Source of the DNA: CAILZL01 sp049840395
GTDB taxonomy: Bacteria > Pseudomonadota > Gammaproteobacteria > Steroidobacterales > Steroidobacteraceae
Reading direction: 5' to 3'
Length of the DNA stretch: 64,000 nucleotides
NCBI GenBank assembly: GCA_049840395.1
Contig: JASGLD010000002.1
Coordinates: forward strand, 186,001 to 250,000
Both the position numbers and the translations under genes were made by a program. The notes under the pieces were generated by a model. The model was not told the DNA's origin and searched no databases. It saw only the letters and a list, made by a program, of their open reading frames with translations. Shown here in pieces: positions 1 through 8,353 of the stretch (positions are counted from its first letter, which is position 1; every line of letters begins with the position of its first letter).

Positions 1-1124
1 CGATCCTGCAACTCGCCTGGGTCGACGCGATTCATGGTGCCGTTCAATGCTGCATGCATGGCAGCGACCACCGCCTGTTGGTGGCAACGCAAATCAGTGA
101 AGCTTTCACGCAGCGCTTCCACCGGGCCAAGGTAGCGACTGTTCTGCGTGTCCAGCAATTTACGTATGGCGTCGTCGACGCTGGCTGCAACCTTGAAGGG
201 ATTGTTATCCATGGCTTGCATCGGCGTATGGGTGTTGTCGAGACGCGATTTGATTTCACCGCGTGCCTTCAACGCTTCCATCATGCCTAGCGCCACTTCA
301 CGCACCATCTGGCCGGCGAGCGTCAGCATGGCGGCTTGCGATTCGCTACCAATCGAAGCTGGGTCTACACCCGCGCCACGGCAAAAAGCTTCCAGGCCGG
401 CGCTGAGTTCGCCATGGCCATCCGGATTACGTGGCCGTTCGGCTGGTTTGTTTTCCAGGCGACGGGTTTTTAAATGCCAGTCGATGCCTGCCTCACGCGA
501 GACCCGCGGCGGCGGTGTGTCCAGGGGAATGTCTTCGTACTTTTCGGCGGCATTGCCGGTGGTGGGCGCACCGGCACGGGCGGTGCTGCGCGCTGCGCCC
601 ATACCATAGGCATTACCCACTTCGAAGGGATCGGCAGCGGCGCCGATATTCGGTTCGCCGGCGCTGCTGGACAGCAACTCATTGATGTCGATCTCGACAT
701 TCAGCTCTTCCAGCTCGGCGCGCTGTGCGGCGCGTGACTTACCCTGGCTCTTGGCCTGAGCTTGCGGGATTTGGCCGGTGCTCTCGGCCGGAAAATCCAT
801 GCGTTCATCGATGCTGACCAGGATGTCGTAATCGCCCATGCGCAGGCGATCGCCATCGTGTAATTGGCAGGGGCCGAGCTGCGATTGAGGCAGGTCGGCG
901 CCGTTGACGAAAATACCGTTGGAACTGACGTCCTCCAGTACCCAACGACCGGCTTCAAAGCGCACTTCGGCATGACGGCTGGAGATATAGCGCTCTGGGT
1001 CGGGCAACACCCAGTCATTGTCGGCGGAGCGGCCGATGCGGCCGCCGGTCACGCCGAACAGCCGGGAGCTTTGCTTGCCCAGCTGTTGGTATTGTTCAGA
1101 AATCACGCGCAGTTTCAGTGCCAT
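1..1124 (-). CDS. tagH: Type VI secretion FHA-domain protein TagH (partial, C-terminus outside window)
   Basis: The reading frame is open from the ATG at 1124-1122 to the left edge, giving about 374 residues without a stop. Residues 1-100 form an FHA domain: GGRIGRSADNDWVLPD, then the phosphothreonine-binding core SSRHAEVRF and the SSNGIFVNG strand. A low-complexity linker follows (about 110-225), then a helical C-terminal region (LSAGLEAFCRGAGVDP and an MREVALGLMEALKAR-like helix) that is characteristic of type VI secretion FHA proteins. In known systems TagH/Fha scaffolds post-translational control of the secretion machine through phosphothreonine recognition in the cytoplasm. The rest of a T6SS locus would lie to the left. 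It is divergent from the DUF1820 gene. Numerous short plus-strand ORFs in this interval are shadows of it. Confidence 0.88.
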   Translation of the reverse strand, partial: MALKLRVISEQYQQLGKQSSRLFGVTGGRIGRSADNDWVLPDPERYISSRHAEVRFEAGRWVLEDVSSNGIFVNGADLPQSQLGPCQLHDGDRLRMGDYDILVSIDERMDFPAESTGQIPQAQAKSQGKSRAAQRAELEELNVEIDINELLSSSAGEPNIGAAADPFEVGNAYGMGAARSTARAGAPTTGNAAEKYEDIPLDTPPPRVSREAGIDWHLKTRRLENKPAERPRNPDGHGELSAGLEAFCRGAGVDPASIGSESQAAMLTLAGQMVREVALGMMEALKARGEIKSRLDNTHTPMQAMDNNPFKVAASVDDAIRKLLDTQNSRYLGPVEALRESFTDLRCHQQAVVAAMHAALNGTMNRVDPGELQD

Positions 1125-1368
1125 ACATCTTCCCGAGGTGGTAACCACCTGCTCGAATCCGAGCTAAAAACCCAAGGGCCCAAGCATGGCGACAATCCTG
1201 TCGCGGCGCAGCTGTCTTCCCGCGCCGTCGCTTGGGAAGATGCAATGTCACCGGCCTGCAAGTCCATCCGCACAAGTCATTTGTAAGGCCACCTGCGAAG
1301 GCGGCAAACAAGTACGGCGGACTCTAATAAAATGTACGTTTAGCCTAGCAACCACGTACTCTCTCAAT

Positions 1369-1716
1369 ATGGCAGCCAGTCACATTTTCAAAGTCGTTTT
1401 TACCAACCAGGGCAAGGTTTACGAGATCTATGCCAAGAAAGTCAGCCATGGCGCGCTATGGGGTTTCGTCGAGGTCGAGGAATTGGTGTTCGGTGAGAAA
1501 AGCGCGGTGGTGGTCGACCCGGCGGAGGAGCGGGTCAAGGCCGAGTTCGAGGGGGTCAAACGCAGCTACCTGCCCATGCACTCCATCCTGCGCATCGACG
1601 AGGTGGAAGCGCGCAAACAGGGCACCAGCAAGATCAGTGTGGTGGAGGGGGCCAATGTCACCCAGTTCCCCATGCCGATTTATACCCCGGGCGGGGAACC
1701 GGTACCGCGCAAGTAA
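1369..1716 (+). CDS. DUF1820 family protein
   Basis: This 115-residue soluble protein starts MAASHIFKVVFTNQGKVYE and contains the conserved stretches WGFVEVEELVFGE and RSYLPMHSILRIDEVE seen in the gammaproteobacterial DUF1820 family, whose function is unknown. The frame is open further upstream (to 1186), but that extension is arginine/cysteine-rich and unlike the family, so the ATG at 1369 is preferred. The gene sits between divergent tagH and purL. No signal peptide or membrane segment is visible. Confidence 0.85.
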   Translation: MAASHIFKVVFTNQGKVYEIYAKKVSHGALWGFVEVEELVFGEKSAVVVDPAEERVKAEFEGVKRSYLPMHSILRIDEVEARKQGTSKISVVEGANVTQFPMPIYTPGGEPVPRK

Positions 1717-1847
1717 TTGGGTCTGGGGAAGATTTTTATCCCTGTGAGGGGTTAACAGCCGCCTATCAACTGGGGTAGGCGAGGCCTTTCCGGTATCATG
1801 CCACCCCCTCGCAGGCACGGCCTGCTGCCCCCGATTGCTGAGCCAAC

Positions 1848-4800
1848 ATGCTGCTACTACCCGGTTCGCCCGCGCTATCCGATTTCCGTCTCCGTAAACT
1901 GCTTGAATCCATCCAGCGCGTGCTGCCCGAAGTCCGGGGCTTAAGCTCCCGCTACATGCATTTTGCCGACCTGGCCGCCGAGCTCAGCGGGCCGGAGCGG
2001 TTGGTGCTTGATTCGTTGCTGACCTACGGTCCACGCGAAACCCAGGCAGCCGATGAGCAGGGCCAATTGATTCTGGTGTTGCCGCGGTTGGGCACCATTT
2101 CGCCCTGGGCCAGCAAGGCCACTGACATCGCTCATGTCTGCGGACTCAAGTCGATTCTGCGTGTGGAACGCGGCATTGCGTATCGAGTGCAGGCAAACGC
2201 AACGCTGGAAGTGGCGCAGCTGCAGCAAATCGCCAACTTGTTGCACGATCGCATGACCGAGTCGGTGGTGTACGAACTGGACGCGGCGGCGCAGTTGTTC
2301 CGTCACGACAGTCCCAAGCCGCTGGCCGGTGTCGATGTGTTGTTGGGCGGACGCGCTGCATTGGTGACAGCCAATAAAGCCATGGGCCTGGCGCTGTCCG
2401 AGGATGAGATCAATTACCTGGTTGAGAGCTTTACGCGTCTCAAGCGCAATCCCACCGATGTGGAATTGATGATGTTCGCGCAGGCCAATTCCGAGCACTG
2501 CCGTCACAAGATTTTCAATGCCGACTGGATCATCGATGGCGAGACCCAGCCCAAGTCGCTGTTCGCCATGATCCGCAATACGCACCAGAAAAATCCCAAG
2601 GGCGTGTTGTCGGCTTACAAGGATAACGCGGCAGTGATGGAAGGCTGGCAGGGCCAGCGTTGGTTCCCCAATCCTGACAATCACGAATACGCGGCGCATG
2701 CCGAGCCCATCGACATCTTGATGAAGGTGGAAACGCACAACCATCCCACCGCCATCTCGCCATTCGCCGGCGCATCGACCGGTTCGGGCGGTGAGATTCG
2801 CGATGAAGGTGCCACCGGTGTGGGTAGCAAACCCAAGGCAGGTCTTGCCGGCTTCTCGGTATCGAATCTGCGCATTCCCGGTTTCGAACAGCCCTGGGAG
2901 CACAGCGTGGGCAAGCCGGAGCGTATTGCTTCGGCGCTGCAGATCATGATTGATGGCCCGCTGGGCGCGGCTGCGTTCAACAATGAATTCGGTCGCCCCA
3001 ATGTGCTGGGTTACTTCCGCAGTTTTGAATTGAACTTGAATCAGTCGCATAGCAAGACGCAGGGGCGCGCCGCGCTGCGTGGTTATCACAAGCCCATCAT
3101 GATCGCCGGTGGCTTGGGCAACATTCGTCGTGACCATGTTGAAAAGCCCGAAGTACCCGCCAATGGCAAGATCGTGGTGCTGGGCGGTCCGGCGATGTTG
3201 ATCGGTCTGGGCGGTGGTGCGGCTTCCTCAGTGGGCAGCGGTACCAGCAGTGAAGATCTCGACTTCGCTTCGGTGCAACGTGGCAATCCGGAAATGCAGC
3301 GGCGTGCGCAGGAAGTCATCGATCGTTGCTGGGCCATGGGCGATAACAATCCCATTCTGTTGGTGCACGACGTGGGCGCGGGCGGTTTGTCCAATGCCAT
3401 TCCCGAATCCATTGCACACAGCCATCGCGGTGGCCGTGTCGACTTGCGTGCCGTGCCTTCAGATGAGCCGGGCATGTCGCCGTTGGAAATCTGGTGCAAT
3501 GAAGCGCAGGAACGCTACGTGCTGATCATTGCGGCAGATCGCATTGCCGAGTTCACTGCTTTATGCGAACGCGAACGCTGCGAGTTCGCAGTGGTGGGTG
3601 ACCTGACCGATGACGCTCTGTTGCAAGTGGGCGATGCGCAATTCGCCAACAAGCCGGTGGATGTGCCCTTGGATGTCATTCTCGGCAAGCCGCCACGCAT
3701 GACACGCAAGGTGGAGCGTTTGACCGGCGCCAGCGACGGCTTCGATGCTGCCGGTGTCGATGTGCGCGAAGCAGCGTATCGCCTGCTCAAATTGCCGACG
3801 ATTGCCGATAAAACTTTCTTGATCACCATTGGCGATCGCACGGTGACCGGCACGATCAGTCGCGATCAATTCGTCGGTCCCTGGCAGGTGCCGGTGAGCG
3901 ATGTGGCCGTTACCTTGAGTGATTACGAAAATATCACCGGCGAAGCCATGTCCATGGGCGAACGCACACCGTTGGCGTTGTTAGATGCGCCAGCTGCCGC
4001 GCGTATGTCGGTGGCCGAAGCCGTTACCAATATTGTCGCGGCCGATATTGATGCACTGGATCAAGTGCGCCTGTCGGCTAACTGGATGGCCGCCTGCGGT
4101 GAACCCGGCGAAGACGCGGATCTGTATGCAGCCGTGAAGGCAGTGGGTGAAGAGTTCTGCCCGGCACTGGGTATTACTATTCCAGTCGGTAAGGACTCGC
4201 TGTCCATGAAGACAGCGTGGAACGACAAGGGGCAGTCGCACAAGATGGTGGCGCCGCTGTCGCTGATCATTTCCGCCTTCGCGCCGGTGCGCGATGTACG
4301 TCGCACGCTGACGCCGCAATTGCGTACCGATGCGGGTGATACGGCGCTGTTGTTTATCGATCTGGCTGCGGGGCAGCAGCGCTTAGGCGGTTCGTGTCTG
4401 GCGCAGGTATATGGACAGATTGGCGCCGGTGCGCCCGATTGCGAATCGACTGCAAGTATCGCGGCTTTCTTTGCCGCCATGACCGAGTTGAAGCGTGCCG
4501 GTAAGTTGCTTGCCTATCATGATCGCTCAGACGGCGGTTTGTTTACGACGTTGGCGGAAATGGCGTTTGCCGGCCATTGCGGCATTGAAGTCAATTTGTC
4601 TGCACCGAATCAAGCGCATGTCTCTGCCTTGTTGTTCAACGAAGAGTTGGGTGCAGTGGTTCAAGTGCGTGCTGCGGATGTGGCTGCAGTTAAGCAGACC
4701 TTCTCTGCATTAGGCGCCGATGCCGTACAGAACATCGGTACCGTCAATGCTGCCAATCGCGTGCTGATTCGCGTTAATGACTCTGTGGTGCTGGATGAAG

Positions 4801-5759
4801 CGTGTGTCGACCTGCATCGTGCCTGGTCCGAGACCAGCTATCGCATGCAGGCGCTGCGCGATAATCCGGACTGTGCGCGCGAGCAATTCGAATCGGTACT
4901 CGATGTGGAAGATCCAGGCTTGTCGGTACAGCTCACGTACAAAGCCGATGAAGATATCGCCGCGCCGTATATCGCCACCGGTGTGAAGCCGCGTGTGGCC
5001 GTTCTGCGTGAGCAGGGTGTGAACTCTCAGTTCGAAATGGCGGCGGTATTCGCGCGCGCTGGTTTTACTGCGGTCGACGTGCACATGACCGACCTCATCA
5101 GCGGCCGCCGTTCGCTGGCTGAGTTCAAAGGCTTGGTGGCCTGTGGCGGTTTCTCGTATGGAGATGTGCTGGGGGCGGGTGAGGGCTGGGCCAAGTCCAT
5201 TCTGTTCCATAGCGCTACGCGCGATGCCTTCTCTGCCTACTTCAATCGCCCGGATACGTTTACCTTGGGCGTATGTAATGGTTGCCAGATGCTGGCTGCA
5301 CTCAAGTCCATCATTCCGGGTGCTGATTACTGGCCACGTTTCGTGCGTAATCGTTCCGAACAATTTGAAGCACGCTTCAGCATGGTGGAAGTGCTGGACT
5401 CGCCGTCGCTGTTCTTTGCCGGCATGCAAGGTTCGAAACTGCCTATCGCGGTATCGCACGGCGAAGGCCGCGCCGAATTCGTTGATGCAGTGACGCAACA
5501 GCAGTTCCTGGCGCAGTCGCAGTTTGCAATGCGCTTTGTAAACAATCGTGGTGCGCTGGCTGAGACGTATCCAGCCAATCCGAATGGCTCGCCGCTGGGC
5601 ATCACCGCTATTACCAATCACGACGGTCGCGTCACTGCAATGATGCCGCACCCCGAACGCGTGTTCCGCACCGTGCAGAACTCCTGGCGTCCGGATCACA
5701 TGGGTGCAGATAGCGGTTGGATGCGCATGTTCCGCAATGCGCGTCGCTGGTTGGGTTGA
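1848..5759 (+). CDS. purL: Phosphoribosylformylglycinamidine synthase (FGAM synthase, large single-chain form)
   Basis: This 1303-residue enzyme catalyses the ATP- and glutamine-dependent conversion of FGAR to FGAM, the fourth step of purine synthesis. The length matches the single-chain proteobacterial PurL. Visible motifs are QANSEHCRHKIFNADW in the linker/FGAR region, VETHNHPTAISPF followed by GSGGEIRDE in the first AIR-synthase-like half, GAGGLSNAIPE, and in the second half IPVGKDSLSMK and YHDRSDGGL. The C-terminal class I glutamine amidotransferase (about residues 1040-1303) has FSYGDVLGAGEGWAKS, the nucleophile in GVCNGCQML and the His-Glu of MPHPERVFR. All key residues appear intact. 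It is monocistronic by spacing. Confidence 0.97.
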   Translation: MLLLPGSPALSDFRLRKLLESIQRVLPEVRGLSSRYMHFADLAAELSGPERLVLDSLLTYGPRETQAADEQGQLILVLPRLGTISPWASKATDIAHVCGLKSILRVERGIAYRVQANATLEVAQLQQIANLLHDRMTESVVYELDAAAQLFRHDSPKPLAGVDVLLGGRAALVTANKAMGLALSEDEINYLVESFTRLKRNPTDVELMMFAQANSEHCRHKIFNADWIIDGETQPKSLFAMIRNTHQKNPKGVLSAYKDNAAVMEGWQGQRWFPNPDNHEYAAHAEPIDILMKVETHNHPTAISPFAGASTGSGGEIRDEGATGVGSKPKAGLAGFSVSNLRIPGFEQPWEHSVGKPERIASALQIMIDGPLGAAAFNNEFGRPNVLGYFRSFELNLNQSHSKTQGRAALRGYHKPIMIAGGLGNIRRDHVEKPEVPANGKIVVLGGPAMLIGLGGGAASSVGSGTSSEDLDFASVQRGNPEMQRRAQEVIDRCWAMGDNNPILLVHDVGAGGLSNAIPESIAHSHRGGRVDLRAVPSDEPGMSPLEIWCNEAQERYVLIIAADRIAEFTALCERERCEFAVVGDLTDDALLQVGDAQFANKPVDVPLDVILGKPPRMTRKVERLTGASDGFDAAGVDVREAAYRLLKLPTIADKTFLITIGDRTVTGTISRDQFVGPWQVPVSDVAVTLSDYENITGEAMSMGERTPLALLDAPAAARMSVAEAVTNIVAADIDALDQVRLSANWMAACGEPGEDADLYAAVKAVGEEFCPALGITIPVGKDSLSMKTAWNDKGQSHKMVAPLSLIISAFAPVRDVRRTLTPQLRTDAGDTALLFIDLAAGQQRLGGSCLAQVYGQIGAGAPDCESTASIAAFFAAMTELKRAGKLLAYHDRSDGGLFTTLAEMAFAGHCGIEVNLSAPNQAHVSALLFNEELGAVVQVRAADVAAVKQTFSALGADAVQNIGTVNAANRVLIRVNDSVVLDEACVDLHRAWSETSYRMQALRDNPDCAREQFESVLDVEDPGLSVQLTYKADEDIAAPYIATGVKPRVAVLREQGVNSQFEMAAVFARAGFTAVDVHMTDLISGRRSLAEFKGLVACGGFSYGDVLGAGEGWAKSILFHSATRDAFSAYFNRPDTFTLGVCNGCQMLAALKSIIPGADYWPRFVRNRSEQFEARFSMVEVLDSPSLFFAGMQGSKLPIAVSHGEGRAEFVDAVTQQQFLAQSQFAMRFVNNRGALAETYPANPNGSPLGITAITNHDGRVTAMMPHPERVFRTVQNSWRPDHMGADSGWMRMFRNARRWLG

Positions 5760-5820
5760 AGCTGGCTCGACAATTCGGATTTGTCAGGCTCGATTGAAAA
5801 GCCGCATAAAAAAATGATAC

Positions 5821-5843
5821 GAATCGGCAGGTAATGCCGATTC
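5821..5843 (+). terminator. Hairpin downstream of purL
   Basis: A perfect 9-bp stem (5821-5829 with 5835-5843, loop GGTAA) lies 62 bases after the purL stop. No T-run follows, so it may be a transcript-end stabilising hairpin rather than a classical intrinsic terminator. Confidence 0.35.
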
Positions 5844-5876
5844 AATTGTGCGAACAGGCGTGGGTTTGGGGGAGTC

Positions 5877-6662
5877 ATGAAACGACGTTTTGTTGATCTG
5901 TCGGTGACACTCGAGAACGATGTGCCCGCCGATCCGCCGCCATTAGCGCCGCATATTCTGTACAGCGACCATGCACAGGGCGCGCTGGAAATGACGCAGT
6001 TCTTTCCGGGGCTGGATGTCGGCGAGTTGCCGGACAAAGAAGGTTGGGCGGTGGAGTGGCTGCAAGTATCCACTCACAATGGCACGCACATGGACGCGCC
6101 GTGGCATTACGCCTCAACTATGGATGGCGGCAAGCGTGCAGTAGGCATCGATGAGCTACCCCTGGAGTGGTGCTTTGCGCCAGGCGTGAAACTGGATTTT
6201 CGCAATCTTCCCGATGGTCATGTCGTCACGGCTGAGGAAGTTGCGGCAGAGCTTAAGCGTATCGGCCATGAGTTACAGCCGCTGGACATTGTGCTGGTGA
6301 ATACTGCGGCCGGTGCGCGCTATGGCACCAAGGAGTATCTCAATAGCGGTTGCGGTATGGGTCGCGCGGCGACCTTGTATCTGCTCGAACGTGGCGTACG
6401 TGTGGTGGGCACAGATGCATGGAGTTGGGATGCGCCGTTTTCTTTCACTGCGCAACGCTATAAAGAAACGCATGATGTGTCGTTGATCTGGGAAGGTCAC
6501 AAAGCCGGTCGCGACATCGGCTATGGACAGATGGAGAAGCTTGCCAATCTGGAACAGCTGCCGCCGTTTGGTTTTACGGTGAGCTGTTTTCCTTACAAGA
6601 TCAAAAATGCATCGGCGGGGTTTACGCGCGCGGTGGCGATATTTGAAGAAATGGATAATTGA
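5877..6662 (+). CDS. Cyclase family protein (kynurenine-formamidase-like metal-dependent hydrolase)
   Basis: This 261-residue protein carries the hallmark metal-binding signature HNGTHMDAPWH at residues 67-77, characteristic of the cyclase/KynB superfamily (Mn or Zn hydrolases opening amide or lactone bonds). Further family features are a conserved GCGMGRAATLYLLERGVRVVG region, then GTDAWSWDAPF and the late glutamate region VSLIWEGHKAGRD. The substrate cannot be read from sequence. No tryptophan-catabolic neighbour is present, so KynB itself is not claimed. The start at 5877 follows a GGGGGAG purine run only two bases away, so the exact start has modest uncertainty. Confidence 0.85.
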   Translation: MKRRFVDLSVTLENDVPADPPPLAPHILYSDHAQGALEMTQFFPGLDVGELPDKEGWAVEWLQVSTHNGTHMDAPWHYASTMDGGKRAVGIDELPLEWCFAPGVKLDFRNLPDGHVVTAEEVAAELKRIGHELQPLDIVLVNTAAGARYGTKEYLNSGCGMGRAATLYLLERGVRVVGTDAWSWDAPFSFTAQRYKETHDVSLIWEGHKAGRDIGYGQMEKLANLEQLPPFGFTVSCFPYKIKNASAGFTRAVAIFEEMDN

Positions 6663-6672
6663 AGAAATTGAC

Positions 6673-6717
6673 AATTGACAACGAAGAGCTGAGTTCTCCA
6701 CTCCGACGTTGTCAATT
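6673..6717. terminator. Inverted repeat between convergent genes
   Basis: AATTGACAACG at 6673-6683 is the exact reverse complement of 6707-6717, with a 23-base loop. It lies exactly between the cyclase stop and the stop of the convergent zinc-ribbon gene, so it could end transcripts from both sides. Confidence 0.4.
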
Positions 6718-6720
6718 AAA

Positions 6721-7428
6721 TCAAGTCGCCGCTTTAATCGGCGTGACATTACTAGTCGAACGCTCTTCGGCAAGAAATCTACGCATCCGCATCGCCTGCT
6801 GCAGTTTGCCGCGACGGATATAGCACTGGTACAGCAGGTCTTTCATGATTTCCAGCAACATGCCGGCCTGACGCGTGTTTAAAGTGGGGATGGCTTCGAG
6901 TTCGGCATCGTTATCGAACAACACCTTCTTCACCAGTGTGAAGCTGTCGTTGTCCAGCGCGGCGATGTCGCGGACTTCGGCCAGTAGATCGAAAATCTTC
7001 AAGCGACCGTTTTCGCCCATGTCCTTGAACACGCTTTGCGCGGTGCGCCGGCACATGGATGCGAAGGCATTGAAGGCGCCATGCGCGTAGCAGGCCAGTG
7101 CTTCCTTGAACAATTGCTCGCAGACATCGGGTAGATAGGTATAGGAAAATTTTTCGCGGGGATGTTCCAACTCGATATATTGGTTGCCGAGTTCGATGCG
7201 ACTGCCGCCATACATCTTCACCGGATACTTGATAAAGATGGGAGCGTGGCAGGCATCGCAGCAATACACCACGCCGGCATGGCTGGGTTTATTGGTGGTG
7301 AGCACGGCGAAATCGGGTACGGATACGGCGGTGAGGTGCGCCAATACCTGGCAGTGCGGGCAGGTCAGCGCCAGTCCATTGCTGGTGTCGTGGTGCAATT
7401 GCCCGGTTGAGTCGATGTAGATCGACAT
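6721..7428 (-). CDS. Zinc-ribbon, DUF4145-like protein
   Basis: This 235-residue protein has an N-terminal zinc ribbon made of CPHC (about residues 24-27) and CCDAC (about 51-55). A helical segment follows with the pattern LFKEALACYAHGAFNAFASMCRR, which resembles DUF4145 domains, often found alone or attached to defence and nucleic-acid proteins. The function is unknown. A GAGGAC ribosome-binding site eight bases before the ATG at 7428 supports the start. It is convergent with the cyclase gene, and no operon partner is evident. Confidence 0.7.
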   Translation of the reverse strand: MSIYIDSTGQLHHDTSNGLALTCPHCQVLAHLTAVSVPDFAVLTTNKPSHAGVVYCCDACHAPIFIKYPVKMYGGSRIELGNQYIELEHPREKFSYTYLPDVCEQLFKEALACYAHGAFNAFASMCRRTAQSVFKDMGENGRLKIFDLLAEVRDIAALDNDSFTLVKKVLFDNDAELEAIPTLNTRQAGMLLEIMKDLLYQCYIRRGKLQQAMRMRRFLAEERSTSNVTPIKAAT

Positions 7429-7534
7429 ACATCCGTCCTCAGATTCCCATTAGCGGTGGCCAGTATCGGATTGATTGGTATGCAAATCAGTCTAGCAGGA
7501 AAAACCGCGGATAAAATCTTGCCGTGCCTGGTTT

Positions 7535-8317
7535 TTATTTGGCCCGGTTGTTGGCCGGTAACTTGTTTGTCTCTTCCGCCTCATCGGAGTCAGTGGCGTT
7601 GGCAGCATCGGAAGCAGCCTCGACTGCGGCGCGATCTACGCCTCGGTAGCTGATCGTCGGTGTGCCGATGGGTTTGACAACCTTGGGTTGATTGATGACC
7701 CGGGCGGTGAGTACGCCAGCGCTTAAATAAACATGGAAACGGGTGCTGCCGCGCAGGGCAAAATTTTCGGTTTGCAATTCCTGAGCGGTCAGCGCCTGAA
7801 TTTGTTCCGGGTGTTGCTGCTGGAGATTCCAGAGATTGATGCCCGGATTACGGCTGAGTCGATAGCTGGTATTGCTCGCAGAAGCACCATTCTTGGCTTT
7901 GGGTGGCGTGTCGAAGGTGCTGAGTAGTTGTTCCAACCGCACATTGGTGCTCAATCCCAGCCATTGCGCCCAGCCATGCCATTGCAGCAGGCGCGCCTGT
8001 AGTTGCCAGCGGTCACCCTTCAGCGTGAATACCTGCAGATCCCCGGCGGGGATCCGCATGAGTCTAACCTGGTAGGTTTGCGGTCCCGATTGTTCGATGC
8101 TCAGCTCGGCCAGCGGCTGGTTTTCGCTCAACTTGTCGTAGGTGTTGAAGTTGAGCGCTACAGCAAATAGCAAGGCGCCGGCCAGGAACAGCACTGCACC
8201 GGCAATGCCATGCGCCAGCGCCGCCACGGTGCGTCGATGCAGGTGCCGCTGATAGCTGAGCGCAATCAGCAGCACCCCAAAGCCGGCCAGTGTCAGTGCG
8301 AGTGCGGTTGAGTCCAT
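7535..8317 (-). CDS. Conserved hypothetical membrane protein downstream of ettA
   Basis: This 260-residue protein has two N-terminal membrane helices (about residues 5-21 and 36-58, separated by a basic loop SYQRHLHRRT). About 200 residues of mixed soluble domain follow, probably periplasmic or facing the membrane, with a charged Glu/Asp-rich C-terminal tail. No catalytic motif is recognised. It begins 36 bases after the ettA stop on the same strand, so the two are probably cotranscribed. I do not recognise the family with confidence. Confidence 0.65.
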   Translation of the reverse strand: MDSTALALTLAGFGVLLIALSYQRHLHRRTVAALAHGIAGAVLFLAGALLFAVALNFNTYDKLSENQPLAELSIEQSGPQTYQVRLMRIPAGDLQVFTLKGDRWQLQARLLQWHGWAQWLGLSTNVRLEQLLSTFDTPPKAKNGASASNTSYRLSRNPGINLWNLQQQHPEQIQALTAQELQTENFALRGSTRFHVYLSAGVLTARVINQPKVVKPIGTPTISYRGVDRAAVEAASDAANATDSDEAEETNKLPANNRAK

Positions 8318-8353
8318 GTTGCTTGGCTGGGCGAGGCAGGACTCGCCCCTACA

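Noticed and set aside
1941..3137. 398-residue minus-strand ORF inside purL (also 4710-5699)
   Set aside because: Purine-biosynthesis coding frame is certain. These are shadows caused by codon bias, with no family motifs.
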